Assembly (NCBI GenBank): GCA_017399165.1
Contig: JAFQEF010000108.1
Coordinates: forward strand, 1-64,000
Direction: 5' to 3'
DNA from: Akkermansia sp.
Lineage (GTDB): Bacteria > Verrucomicrobiota > Verrucomicrobiia > Verrucomicrobiales > Akkermansiaceae
DNA length: 64,000 nucleotides
Under the pieces are notes generated by a model. That model did not search any database. It saw nothing but the letters and a program-made list of their open reading frames with translations, and was not told the DNA's origin. Made by a program: the position numbers and the translations under genes. Position 1 is the first letter of the stretch; each line of letters starts with the position of its first letter. Shown here piece by piece: positions 27,510 through 34,358 of the stretch.

Positions 27510-28373
27510 ATGAAAACAGAAATTTTACATGAAGAGTGGAATACTGTTAAGGGTAAGATAGCAGTATTCATTATGTCATTCAGCGGTGATAAGCCATGCC
27601 TTACACAATGCTTGCGTGGTATTGAACAGCAGAAGAAGAAAGGTTATAACATTGAGGTCTTTATTATAGATGATGCTAACAGCCCCCTTGAGTTATCAGA
27701 AGAACAACTACAACAGGTGAAGTACAGGAAGTCTTACTTTAACAGGAATGGTAACTTGAATGGTACACAATGTGCTCATGGTATGCTAATGGAGATGTTA
27801 CGATGTGCAAGAGAGAGTAAAGCAGAATACATACTTAAAGTAGATAGCGATATGTATATTAGAAGTCTTGACCGCTTCTTAAAACCACTAGAAGAAAACC
27901 CTGAATGTGTTATTGGTTTTAAGTTATGTAAAGATATGTGTTACTGTGCAGGGGTAACATACTTACTACCTACAAAAGGATTATACAAGGCTATTAAAGA
28001 CTTCTACAAGTGGTATAATAACGAGAAAGATAACACTAAAGCGTGGATTGAACATTGCCCTGAAGATTGGGCTATAACCAGATGTGTTACTTCTGTGAAT
28101 GATTACACAATGTTCCAATGGGATAATTCAACTGACCCTTCCACTTGGTTACTTGCTCCTTTTAACTTTAAGGAGATTGAAAAAGACGGAACTATTAGCC
28201 CTCTTGCTATTACACGCTTCACCATGTATGACTTTGTGAATTTCGGTAACAGATATGACCTTGAAGAATGCAAATGTGGTGAATTAGTGAATAAAAAACA
28301 CCCACGAGATATAGCAGGTGAATTTATGGCTATCTTTACTGACTATGACTTACTAAACTTCTTACCTTACTAA
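27510..28373 (+). CDS. GT-A fold glycosyltransferase-like protein
   Basis: 287 residues with the order of a family-2-like GT-A enzyme: a beta-strand start (IAVFIMSFSG), IIDDANSPL, NRNGNLNG, then the metal-binding YILKVDSDMY near residue 115, and a late acidic motif (CPEDWAITR). It would transfer a sugar from a nucleotide-sugar, but the target is unknown: phage DNA, a tail protein or the host surface. The next gene is a paralogue and prophage B has a third member (42390). No TAG. Confidence 0.65.
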   Translation: MKTEILHEEWNTVKGKIAVFIMSFSGDKPCLTQCLRGIEQQKKKGYNIEVFIIDDANSPLELSEEQLQQVKYRKSYFNRNGNLNGTQCAHGMLMEMLRCARESKAEYILKVDSDMYIRSLDRFLKPLEENPECVIGFKLCKDMCYCAGVTYLLPTKGLYKAIKDFYKWYNNEKDNTKAWIEHCPEDWAITRCVTSVNDYTMFQWDNSTDPSTWLLAPFNFKEIEKDGTISPLAITRFTMYDFVNFGNRYDLEECKCGELVNKKHPRDIAGEFMAIFTDYDLLNFLPY

Positions 28374-28378
28374 TAACA

Positions 28379-29113
28379 ATGAATAATAACAAGAAAATCA
28401 AATTCGTATTCTGTATATTCACTTTTGGAGAAGATGCCTACATGTTAGGGCAATGTGTGAGGGCGTTACGCAGATTAGGAGCAACAAGAAGTAATACTTA
28501 CATATTTGATGACGCTAATAACCCCTTACCCTATCCAATACCCAATACTCAATACAGACAGACTACTTTTAACAGGAACGGTAACTTAAACGGTACAGCA
28601 TGTACAGACGGTGAATTATTGTGTATGTATGAAGCAAGTAAAGAATGTGACGCTCATGTTGTAGTTAAAGTGGATAGTGATGTTATTATTAACTCACTTG
28701 AATGGATTACTAATAATGACTTCATGAATTCGCATTGTGGCTTTAGAGTATGTGGTAAAAGCCATAATAACGGAGCGTGTTATTCCTTACCCTCATGGGC
28801 TTTACTTTCCATGATACGAACCTTAAAAACACTACCACCTAATAACTTTATTGGTGAATCCTTGGTTATTACTGAACTTGCTCATAAAGTTGGACTTGAC
28901 CAAGTAGGTTATGACTGCTATTCACCAAGTGAAATTTGGCGTGCTTCTTCCATTAGTGATACCTCACTTGATAACCAAGGTAACATTGAACCAAGGGCGT
29001 TATTAGTAATGAAAACTTTAGATGTTATACTGTGTGACCTCATTACCACTAACAGAAACAAGAAAAGAAACTACCAACTAATGAAAGGTTACAATGACTT
29101 TGTGGAACGGTGA
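28379..29113 (+). CDS. GT-A fold glycosyltransferase-like protein, second copy
   Basis: 244 residues sharing YIFDDANNPL, NRNGNLNGTACTDG and VVVKVDSDV with the preceding gene, so the pair arose by duplication. The late acidic motif of the first copy is weaker here (GESLVITEL). The start lies six bases after the preceding stop, with ACTAATAACA before the ATG. Ends in TGA. It may act with its paralogue or on a different acceptor. Confidence 0.65.
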   Translation: MNNNKKIKFVFCIFTFGEDAYMLGQCVRALRRLGATRSNTYIFDDANNPLPYPIPNTQYRQTTFNRNGNLNGTACTDGELLCMYEASKECDAHVVVKVDSDVIINSLEWITNNDFMNSHCGFRVCGKSHNNGACYSLPSWALLSMIRTLKTLPPNNFIGESLVITELAHKVGLDQVGYDCYSPSEIWRASSISDTSLDNQGNIEPRALLVMKTLDVILCDLITTNRNKKRNYQLMKGYNDFVER

Positions 29114-29148
29114 CACTTCTACCTATTAGAACAGTAGGAGATAACTTT

Positions 29149-29242
29149 ATGACAACGAATTTACAAGAAAAATTTACAGCACAGATTGTAAAAAACTTCA
29201 CAAAGAACAGAACAGCAACAGACAACAGAGATAATGCAGCCA
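29149..29242 (+). CDS. Last phage reading frame, cut by the right attachment site
   Basis: ATG 29149 has AGGAG eight bases upstream, an unusual clear Shine-Dalgarno for this prophage. The basic product (TAQIVKNFTKNRTATDN) runs into the att core. In the circular phage it would continue into the DNA left of the integrase and meet TAG at 3152-3154. In the lysogen it fuses to a chromosomal frame. Function unknown. Confidence 0.45.
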
Positions 29243-29257
29243 GCAACAAAAATGCTG
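29243..29257. repeat. Predicted attR core of prophage A
   Basis: Second copy of GCAACAAAAATGCTG. Here it is the centre of a 19-bp hairpin (CCAGCA, 7-nt loop, TGCTGG), which may be read by the integrase. A related GCAACAAAATGC follows at about 29265 and again at about 30369 in chromosomal DNA. Confidence 0.7.
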
Positions 29258-29328
29258 GAAACGCGCAACAAAATGCCCGCCGCGAGCGTCTATTTATTAG
29301 AAAAAACGCACTTTCTGCAATTTTTTTG

Positions 29329-29357
29329 TTGCGGATTCGGTCCCGGAACACTATAAT
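29329..29357 (+). promoter_or_regulatory. Promoter of the beta-lactamase gene
   Basis: TTGCGG, 17 bp, TATAAT. The -10 box ends eight bases before the ATG, so the transcript should have almost no leader. Confidence 0.65.
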
Positions 29358-29365
29358 GGCAGCGT

Positions 29366-30256
29366 ATGGGAATCATCAAAAAATGTTTTCAGCATTTGTT
29401 CAGAGCGGTATTGTGCTTACTCTTGGCTAACAGTATTCACGCAGCGGACTTACGTCATGGAATGGCTGTATCGATAAATGGACACCCTGTGGCGTCTTTT
29501 GATAGTCACACGGATGAGCTGTTTCCTCTGATGAGTGTTGTAAAATTTCCCTTGTCTATTGTAGTTCTTCATCGAGTAGATAAAGGTGAACTATCGCTGG
29601 ATATGGAATATCATCTGGATGCTCATGACTTGGATCCCCACACATGGAGTCCCATGCAAAAACGCTACCCCAATGGGGGCGTATTCTCCTTGGCTGAGTT
29701 ATTGCGATTATGCCTGTGCGAGAGTGATAATAACGCTTGCAACTACCTTTTTACTCTGGTTGGAGGGCCGGAGTCGGTACAACAATTTTTTGTTAAGCGA
29801 TATGGAACCGACTTTGCTTTTCGCGTAGCATGTACCGAGGCTGATATGAAGAAAATTGAAGCTAAGTCTGTTAATCAGGCATCTCCATCAGCGGTGAGAC
29901 AAATCCTTGAAGATGTATATGTTGCTGCAACGTTGCCCCCGAAAAATCCTATACTTTCGCAGCCACAAGCAATTTTTCTTATCAAAACGATGAATCAATG
30001 TTCAACAGGTCAAAATCGACTTAAAGCCGGATTTTCGGAGACTTCTGTTGCTTTTGCTCACAAAACGGGTTCTTCGGGCATAATTAATGGTAGAACGCTT
30101 GCTCATAACGATATCGGGATCATCCAGATGTCGGGAGGAAACTACGCGTGTATCGTATCCTTTATTTCTGATAGCGGCCTCAATGAAGCCCAGATGAACG
30201 AATGTCATTCAAAACTCGGGAGCCATGTCTATAATGCACTTATAGCTTCGCCTTGA
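29366..30256 (+). CDS. bla: Class A beta-lactamase
   Basis: 296 residues with a Sec signal peptide (KKCFQHLFRAVLCLLLANS, cut near residue 27). Active-site motifs are in order: SVVK with the catalytic serine near 57, SDN in CESDNNACN near 120, a glutamate in the omega loop (TEADM), and HKTGSSG near 231. The spacing is that of the PER/CfxA-like subclass. It hydrolyses beta-lactams in the periplasm. The gene sits on the chromosome strip between the two prophages, eleven to twelve bases behind its own -10 box. The substrate range cannot be read from sequence by eye. Confidence 0.88.
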   Translation: MGIIKKCFQHLFRAVLCLLLANSIHAADLRHGMAVSINGHPVASFDSHTDELFPLMSVVKFPLSIVVLHRVDKGELSLDMEYHLDAHDLDPHTWSPMQKRYPNGGVFSLAELLRLCLCESDNNACNYLFTLVGGPESVQQFFVKRYGTDFAFRVACTEADMKKIEAKSVNQASPSAVRQILEDVYVAATLPPKNPILSQPQAIFLIKTMNQCSTGQNRLKAGFSETSVAFAHKTGSSGIINGRTLAHNDIGIIQMSGGNYACIVSFISDSGLNEAQMNECHSKLGSHVYNALIASP

Positions 30257-30391
30257 ATGTCGACTCGCGGAACAGCTCAGCAATGTCCTGTTTAGGAACA
30301 ATCTTCACCGGGCCAATGGCTCCTCGATGAACGAATCATCGGCTTGTCACCTTTGGCTCTAGCACTATCGGCAACAAAATGCCATCCACGC

Positions 30392-30420
30392 TTGAATAGA
30401 GGGGCGGGAATTGATATAAT
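30392..30420 (+). promoter_or_regulatory. Promoter of the lipoprotein gene
   Basis: TTGAAT, 17 bp, TATAAT, about 28 bp before ATG 30448. The 30257-30391 stretch otherwise holds only a degenerate relative of the sequence left of prophage A (GGCTCC, TCGGCTT, ATCGGCAACAAAA). Confidence 0.7.
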
Positions 30421-30447
30421 GCCCGTAACAGATATACGCTTAGAGTT

Positions 30448-30885
30448 ATGACCATGAAATCACCTGCCATTCTTTCCCTTTGTGCTGTTATATGCCTGTG
30501 TTTGTCCAGTTGTGGCGTGAATCTGGCAGAGCAATATCGTAGTCCGGGGTATCGTCCCGGTATTGATTATAAGACGCTTGCCCCGGGGGAACTTCCGGAG
30601 GTTTGCAGAACGGAGGACATGATAGGCTCCTTGATAATATACGAAAATCTCGGGTATGTGAGTATTGGGAGGATGTATTTTTCAGGTAAGTTTCCGGACT
30701 TGAAAGAGTTGCAACAGTTTGCTGCAGAGCAGGGGGCGCAAGTGGTATTGTATAGTTCGAAGGAGAATGGTAAAATCGAGGGTACAATACAAGCTTTTGG
30801 GGGGCTCTCAAATCCTGCGCCTGCGCCCGAGCTTGACAGCTATGACCAAGAGTATCAATTTCTTTCTAAAAGGCACGATAGATAA
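30448..30885 (+). CDS. Lipoprotein of unknown function
   Basis: 145 residues. The start MTMKSPAILSLCAVICLC ends in a lipobox (LSSCG), so Cys about residue 22 would be lipidated. The mature part is soluble, and ends in a charged stretch. ATG 30454 is an equally good start. No family recognised. Confidence 0.7.
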   Translation: MTMKSPAILSLCAVICLCLSSCGVNLAEQYRSPGYRPGIDYKTLAPGELPEVCRTEDMIGSLIIYENLGYVSIGRMYFSGKFPDLKELQQFAAEQGAQVVLYSSKENGKIEGTIQAFGGLSNPAPAPELDSYDQEYQFLSKRHDR

Positions 30886-30963
30886 TTCATATCCCCTTGC
30901 AAGCGATGTTTCATTTTAGGTTGCCACTCGGTGAAAAATGCGCCTTAAACACCTGATTCTGTG

Positions 30964-31070
30964 TAGATTGGCAGTTCGAAACATCTTTGCTTGTCACAGA
31001 GTCACCATTCGCTCAAAACCGACTAAGTTCACAGAGTCAACAGATTGTAGATTCGAGACATCTTTAGTGA
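30964..31070. repeat. Direct repeat in the gap left of prophage B
   Basis: Two copies of AGATTG, four variable bases, TTCGA(A/G)ACATCTTT lie about 78 bp apart, each with a nearby CACAGAGTCA. The gap 30886-31264 has no gene that I can support. Confidence 0.45.
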
Positions 31071-31223
31071 CCCTAAAAAGCGTTCGCGTTTAGGAAAAGA
31101 GGCTTAGGCATGCTTAGGCTTTTTGGCCTTTTGGAGCCGTTTTGCGCCCGGAAGGGCGGTGGCATCGCTTGCAAGCGTGCAATGCCTAAGCGTGCGTAGG
31201 TATTGAAAATCAATGCAAAGCAA

Positions 31224-31258
31224 AAACCGAACCAGATTGCTTTCTGATTCGGTTTCTG
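31224..31258 (+). terminator. Hairpin at the left edge of prophage B
   Basis: AAACCGAA and TTCGGTTT pair around a loop that contains further short complementarity (CAG/CTG). T run is weak. Confidence 0.45.
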
Positions 31259-31264
31259 GGATTA

Positions 31265-31275
31265 AGTGGAGCATA
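31265..31275. repeat. Predicted attL core of prophage B
   Basis: AGTGGAGCATA is identical to 63722-63732, which is the 3' end of the tRNA-Ala gene. Beyond it similarity fades (AGGAGCGAAAC here, GGGGATTCGAAC there). Integrase arm-type repeats occur just inside both ends, which supports these borders. Confidence 0.6.
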
Positions 31276-31330
31276 TAGGAGCGAAACAGTATAAAAATCA
31301 ACGGCTTGCGCAGTTTGTGCGGTGCTTTTT

Positions 31331-31338
31331 GTACACCC
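31331..31338. promoter_or_regulatory. Arm-type integrase site, left end of prophage B
   Basis: GTACACCC occurs once here and three times (plus one variant) near the integrase start at 63579-63629. Confidence 0.45.
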
Positions 31339-31482
31339 TTGGGCGGGGACGCGATTTTTTTTGTGGCGGGCGGGGCTGACGGTGGGGCGATATTTTGGGG
31401 AGGTTAAGCATCGAGCCCGGGAGCCTCATTTTGCCGGCGTCAGCAAAATGATAAAAAAAACACAGAAAATATACGTTTTTCC

Positions 31483-31511
31483 TTGACTCTCAACGTGTAA
31501 CATGATATAAT
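31483..31511 (+). promoter_or_regulatory. Promoter of the small peptide gene, TA-like locus 1
   Basis: TTGACT, exactly 17 bp, TATAAT. Confidence 0.85.
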
Positions 31512-31549
31512 CATCTCGCCGACAATGGCATAGAAAGGAGATGAAACAT

Positions 31550-31624
31550 GTGAAACTCCTTTTATCGATTCAGCCCCAAGTCATTGAGTACCTCATCTAT
31601 ATGGTGTTCATGATTTGCCAGTAA
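31550..31624 (+). CDS. Hydrophobic 24-residue peptide, putative type I toxin
   Basis: GTG 31550 follows AAAGGAG (31534-31540) at nine bases and gives MKLLLSIQPQVIEYLIYMVF and four more residues. An in-frame ATG at 31541 is too close to that site. The peptide could form one short membrane helix, like the toxins of type I systems. It has its own promoter and terminator. The ribosome-binding site and the start codon are complementary to the small RNAs that follow. Toxicity is inferred from size, hydrophobicity and antisense control, not shown. Confidence 0.65.
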   Translation: MKLLLSIQPQVIEYLIYMVFMICQ

Positions 31625-31645
31625 TAAGCTCCCTGCGAGCATTTC

Positions 31646-31680
31646 AGAGCCCCGACTGACCACCGGGGCTCTTTTTTTTT
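31646..31680 (+). terminator. Terminator of the peptide mRNA, locus 1
   Basis: AGAGCCCCG and CGGGGCTCT form a 9-bp stem followed by nine T residues. Confidence 0.9.
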
Positions 31681-31726
31681 GCATTTTTGCATTGACAAAA
31701 CGGCACGCCGGCCTTAAAATAAGCGT

Positions 31727-31816
31727 GCTGAATCGAGAAGGACGACAGTTTCACAAAATGGAGTCTCTTTTCAAACAGCCCCGCGCGGTGTTGGTCGCAC
31801 CTTGCGGGGCTTTTTT
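31727..31816 (+). ncRNA. Putative antisense RNA 1 of locus 1
   Basis: Promoter TTGACA 31692, 17 bp, TAAAAT 31715. Terminator GCCCCGC / GCGGGGC ends at 31816. Inside, GTTTCACA (31748) is complementary to the peptide start-codon region and TCTCTTTTC (31764) to its ribosome-binding site, with an 8-nt gap against 7 in the mRNA. Confidence 0.7.
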
Positions 31817-31854
31817 GTATTGACATTTAACGCCGCAAGCATTAAAATCCATGC

Positions 31855-31939
31855 GGATTTAGTAAGAAGGCGCGAGTTTCACAAACGCCATCTCTTTTCA
31901 AACAGCCCCGCGGTGCAGACCACACCGGCGGGGCTTTTT
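31855..31939 (+). ncRNA. Putative antisense RNA 2 of locus 1
   Basis: Promoter TTGACA 31820, 17 bp, TAAAAT 31843. Bases 31874-31899 pair with mRNA bases 31533-31558: ten pairs over the start codon, five unpaired, then eleven pairs (one G-U) over the Shine-Dalgarno, with no length change. This is the best match of the three. Terminator ends at 31939. Confidence 0.75.
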
Positions 31940-31978
31940 CGTATTGACAATACCCTCCGCTTTTTGTACAATGCCCTC

Positions 31979-32053
31979 GTAGTTAGCGAAAGAGTCATTT
32001 ACATCTCTTTTCAAACAGCCCCGCGGTGTTGGTCGCACCCGCGGGGCTTTTCT
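31979..32053 (+). ncRNA. Putative antisense RNA 3 of locus 1
   Basis: Promoter TTGACA 31944, 17 bp, TACAAT 31967. It shares CATCTCTTTTCAAACAGCCCC with RNA 2, so it can pair with the ribosome-binding site (about eleven bases). The start-codon part has diverged. Terminator CCCCGCGG to GCGGGGC, ending at about 32053. Confidence 0.7.
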
Positions 32054-32055
32054 TT

Positions 32056-32481
32056 TCACGCCGTTATGCACCCCGGTTGCTGCTTAAGAATGCGCAGCAG
32101 CTTTGCCGCCGCCGCATCCGGCCGCCGCTCCCCCGACTCCCACTTGGAAAGCGTGGATTTGGATATCCCCAGCGCCGCCGCAAAATCCCCCTGGCTCAGC
32201 TGCAGGCTGTGCCGCAGCTCCCGCACCTGTGCCGCCGTGTCGCTATTGCGCCCCGCATGCGGCACAATCACCATCGCACTGCCCGGCCGGTCAAAGGGTA
32301 TACCATGCTCCAGGCACGCCTGCAAGCTATCCTCAGCTATCTCATCCAGCAGCGCCGCCACCTCCGCCACACTCTGCCCGTGGCAGCACTCCGGCGCTAT
32401 CTCCGGCAGCGACCCCACAAAAAGCCCATCCTCCGCACTCCAGCGGATTAGGCGCGTAAACATTTTAGAATCAGTACTCAT
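32056..32481 (-). CDS. hicB: HicB-like antitoxin with C-terminal helix-turn-helix
   Basis: 141 residues. The first half is a degraded RNase H fold of the HicB type (FVGSLPEIAPECCHGQSVAEV, then a helix). The second half is an Xre-type helix-turn-helix (LSQGDFAAALGISKSTLSKWESGER) that binds DNA. It would neutralise HicA and repress the operon. It starts 41 bp after the hicA stop, on the same strand, and is followed by the RNA units of locus 1 on the other strand. Confidence 0.85.
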   Translation of the reverse strand: MSTDSKMFTRLIRWSAEDGLFVGSLPEIAPECCHGQSVAEVAALLDEIAEDSLQACLEHGIPFDRPGSAMVIVPHAGRNSDTAAQVRELRHSLQLSQGDFAAALGISKSTLSKWESGERRPDAAAAKLLRILKQQPGCITA

Positions 32482-32522
32482 AATCTCTCCTTTCTCTTTC
32501 TGCCCCTGGTAGGTGGGGGATG

Positions 32523-32732
32523 TTACTCCCCCACCTTGGCCGCATTAAGAACAGCGCGCTTCACCTGCTTTTCCAGATATGCCGGAGCATCGTCACCGTC
32601 ATTCCCGCATATCGTCACCAGCTTCAGCCCCGGGTGGTAGTACTGGCAGTGGCTGCCTTTCCCTTTCCCCTTCAGCTGGGTGAAGTGTGCCTTCTTAAGC
32701 ATTGCCTTTAATTCGCGAATCTTAAGAGGCAT
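32523..32732 (-). CDS. hicA: HicA-like mRNA interferase toxin
   Basis: 69 residues from ATG 32732; an upstream in-frame extension exists but lies behind the promoter. The dsRNA-binding-like fold and GKGSHCQYYHPG with the catalytic histidine are typical of HicA, which cleaves mRNA. The promoter (TTGACT, 17 bp, TATAAT) ends six bases before the ATG, so the message should be leaderless. Toxin before antitoxin is the normal hicAB order. Confidence 0.85.
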   Translation of the reverse strand: MPLKIRELKAMLKKAHFTQLKGKGKGSHCQYYHPGLKLVTICGNDGDDAPAYLEKQVKRAVLNAAKVGE

Positions 32733-32738
32733 GCCCGG

Positions 32739-32767
32739 ATTATAAGGCTCCACCCTCCGAAAGTCAA
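32739..32767 (-). promoter_or_regulatory. hicAB promoter
   Basis: TTGACT, 17 bp, TATAAT on the minus strand. The predicted start point is the A of the hicA ATG. Confidence 0.75.
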
Positions 32768-32841
32768 GAAAAATATGCCACAAAAAGCGAGAAAAAGCCT
32801 TTTGTGTTACCATTCGCAGCGAAAATCACAAAAAAAACATA

Positions 32842-32881
32842 AAAAAAATCCTCCGGGTACGCGTACCACCGGAGGATTTTT
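32842..32881. terminator. Bidirectional terminator between repressor and hicAB
   Basis: ATCCTCCGG and CCGGAGGAT pair; A residues flank one side and T residues the other. Confidence 0.8.
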
Positions 32882-32904
32882 GCCACACTCAAAAGAAAAC
32901 TACC

Positions 32905-33372
32905 TCACGCAAACGGCTCGCGTGCCGCCGCGTAGCCGTTGGTAGGCGGCAGCAGGTGCGGCGTCAGGTCCAGGTGGTGCTCCACCGGTGCTACCGGCAG
33001 GCTACCGAAAAAACGCTCCAGTAGCTCCAGCTCCTCTCCCGTGAGCTTGCGCTTGTACGCTTCGGCCAGTTGCTCCGCCGCCTTCAGCAGCACCTGCTCG
33101 ATGGCTGTTTTGCGTTGCTCCGGGGTAAGATGTTCCCAGCCGGGCAGCCAGCTCTCACACACAGCATCGGGGAAGGTGACTTTATACATCAGCAGCTGCT
33201 GCTGGGTATCTTTGAACAGTAGCTCGATGTGTGCCGCGAGCGAAGGGCTGAGAGGTTGCTGACCGCTTAAAACGTTTTTTATGCTCGAGGCCGACCTGTG
33301 CAGCTTCTCTGCCAAATCCGCATAGCTCCATCCTCGCTCTTTAAGAGTGTTTTTGATTTCATCGATGGTCAT
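32905..33372 (-). CDS. Phage repressor (Xre-type helix-turn-helix)
   Basis: 155 residues from ATG 33372. Residues 1-60 form a helix-turn-helix (YADLAEKLHRSASSIKNVLSG). The rest is helical and rich in Glu, with no peptidase motif, so it is not a self-cleaving CI/LexA type. It is transcribed away from the rightward early genes across a symmetric operator region, the normal repressor position. The -10 box ends six bases before the ATG, so its mRNA should be leaderless, as is lambda cI from PRM. A TTG start five codons upstream is possible but overlaps the promoter. Confidence 0.75.
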   Translation of the reverse strand: MTIDEIKNTLKERGWSYADLAEKLHRSASSIKNVLSGQQPLSPSLAAHIELLFKDTQQQLLMYKVTFPDAVCESWLPGWEHLTPEQRKTAIEQVLLKAAEQLAEAYKRKLTGEELELLERFFGSLPVAPVEHHLDLTPHLLPPTNGYAAAREPFA

Positions 33373-33378
33373 GCCGAC

Positions 33379-33407
33379 ATGGTACAAAAAAATGACCTTT
33401 CGGTCAA
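33379..33407 (-). promoter_or_regulatory. Repressor promoter
   Basis: TTGACC, 17 bp, TACCAT on the minus strand. Confidence 0.65.
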
Positions 33408-33439
33408 GTCATTTTTACGCTTTAGTCATTTTTTTGTAC
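33382..33439. promoter_or_regulatory. Symmetric operator pair
   Basis: GTACAAAAAAATGAC at 33382-33396 and its exact complement at 33425-33439 flank a 28-bp centre with TGACC/GGTCA and a further TGACTT. The left half overlaps the repressor -10 box. This suits a dimer or tetramer binding both sites. Confidence 0.7.
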
Positions 33440-33480
33440 TGTTGTTTTGTCTAGCTGTCTAAAAAAATTACATTTTCTGC

Positions 33481-33509
33481 TTGACTTAGCGGTAATTATT
33501 TTGTACTTT
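33481..33509 (+). promoter_or_regulatory. Early rightward promoter of prophage B
   Basis: TTGACT, 17 bp, TACTTT. GTACTTT and AAAGTAC (33503-33526) form a palindrome over the -10 box and may be another operator. Confidence 0.6.
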
Positions 33510-33532
33510 CTGTGCAGCAAAAGTACAAATTT

Positions 33533-33889
33533 ATGACCTACAGCATAAAACTCACCCCCTTCACAGCCGCCCTGATGGACGGTGCAGCCCGTGCCGCCGG
33601 CTGCTCTGTGGAGGCTCTGCTCGCCGGCACCATCAGCGGGTGGCATACCCCTTCCACCCCCCGCTCTGCCCGCCGTGCGGCGAACCGCGCAGCGCACGCC
33701 GCCGGGCAAGCCGCCGCCGCCCCCACGCCGGAGCAAGCGGCGGAGGTCGCGCGCCAGCTGGCAGAGTACGGCACCCCCGCCCCCGGCGAGCCCGCCGCCA
33801 CCCTGCTGCACAGCGACCCGCTCGCCACACGCGCCCCGGGCTACGACCCGGATTTCACGCCGGACCCGGAGAACTTCGGCACGCTCTGA
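33533..33889 (+). CDS. First early protein of prophage B, unknown
   Basis: 118 residues from ATG 33533. The N-terminal SIKLTPFTAALMDGAARAAG and CSVEALLAGTISGW suggest a small DNA-binding fold; the rest is Ala/Pro-rich and probably disordered. As the first gene after the early promoter, facing the repressor, it is in the Cro position. This is inference. Confidence 0.6.
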   Translation: MTYSIKLTPFTAALMDGAARAAGCSVEALLAGTISGWHTPSTPRSARRAANRAAHAAGQAAAAPTPEQAAEVARQLAEYGTPAPGEPAATLLHSDPLATRAPGYDPDFTPDPENFGTL

Positions 33890-33920
33890 AAGTACAATCT
33901 ACAAAGTAAAAGCCCCCACC

Positions 33921-34172
33921 ATGACCGACACCGACAAAGCACTCGACCTCCTCGAATCCATCGAGTGCCACATAGCCGAGGCCGCATCGGCTATAGCAAA
34001 CGCCGCCGCAGCGGCGGATGAACTCACAGCCACGCTGCCGGACGACCTGCCCGGCGAGGCAAAAGAGAACCTGACCTTTCTCATCTCCCACCTCACTCTC
34101 CTTGCCACATTGTGCTCGAAGGTCGAAAACAACAGCTCCGACCTACAGTATGAACTTAGCACCCCCTACTGA
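33921..34172 (+). CDS. Small acidic helical protein, unknown
   Basis: 83 residues from ATG 33921, starting MTDTDKALDLLESIECHIAE, almost all alpha-helical with hydrophobic heptads. It is preceded by the TCTACAAAGT repeat found before many genes of this prophage. No family recognised. Confidence 0.55.
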   Translation: MTDTDKALDLLESIECHIAEAASAIANAAAAADELTATLPDDLPGEAKENLTFLISHLTLLATLCSKVENNSSDLQYELSTPY

Positions 34173-34358
34173 CGCCATGCAAGCCTTCCTCACCCCCTCG
34201 CCTTTGGCCTGCTCATCGGCCTTTGCCACGGCTTCACCGTGGGCGCCCTGGCGGCGCTCATCGGCCTGCCCGTCGCTCTGCTGGCACACTGGCTCTTCAG
34301 CCACTGAGCCGGCAAGGCCCATATCCCCACCTCTCAACCTCAAAAACTCGCAAACACC

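Noticed and set aside
29110-29430. 106-residue frame across attR as one real gene
   Set aside because: It joins a phage frame and chromosomal DNA across the attachment core and overlaps the beta-lactamase promoter and start.
31802-32512. Long + strand frame over the small RNAs and hicB
   Set aside because: It reads through three terminators and is opposite to hicB; composition is that of a shadow frame.
34173-34307. Hydrophobic 32-codon frame after the 33921 gene
   Set aside because: It has no acceptable start codon in frame and begins right behind a stop; could still be translated by coupling, but unsupported.
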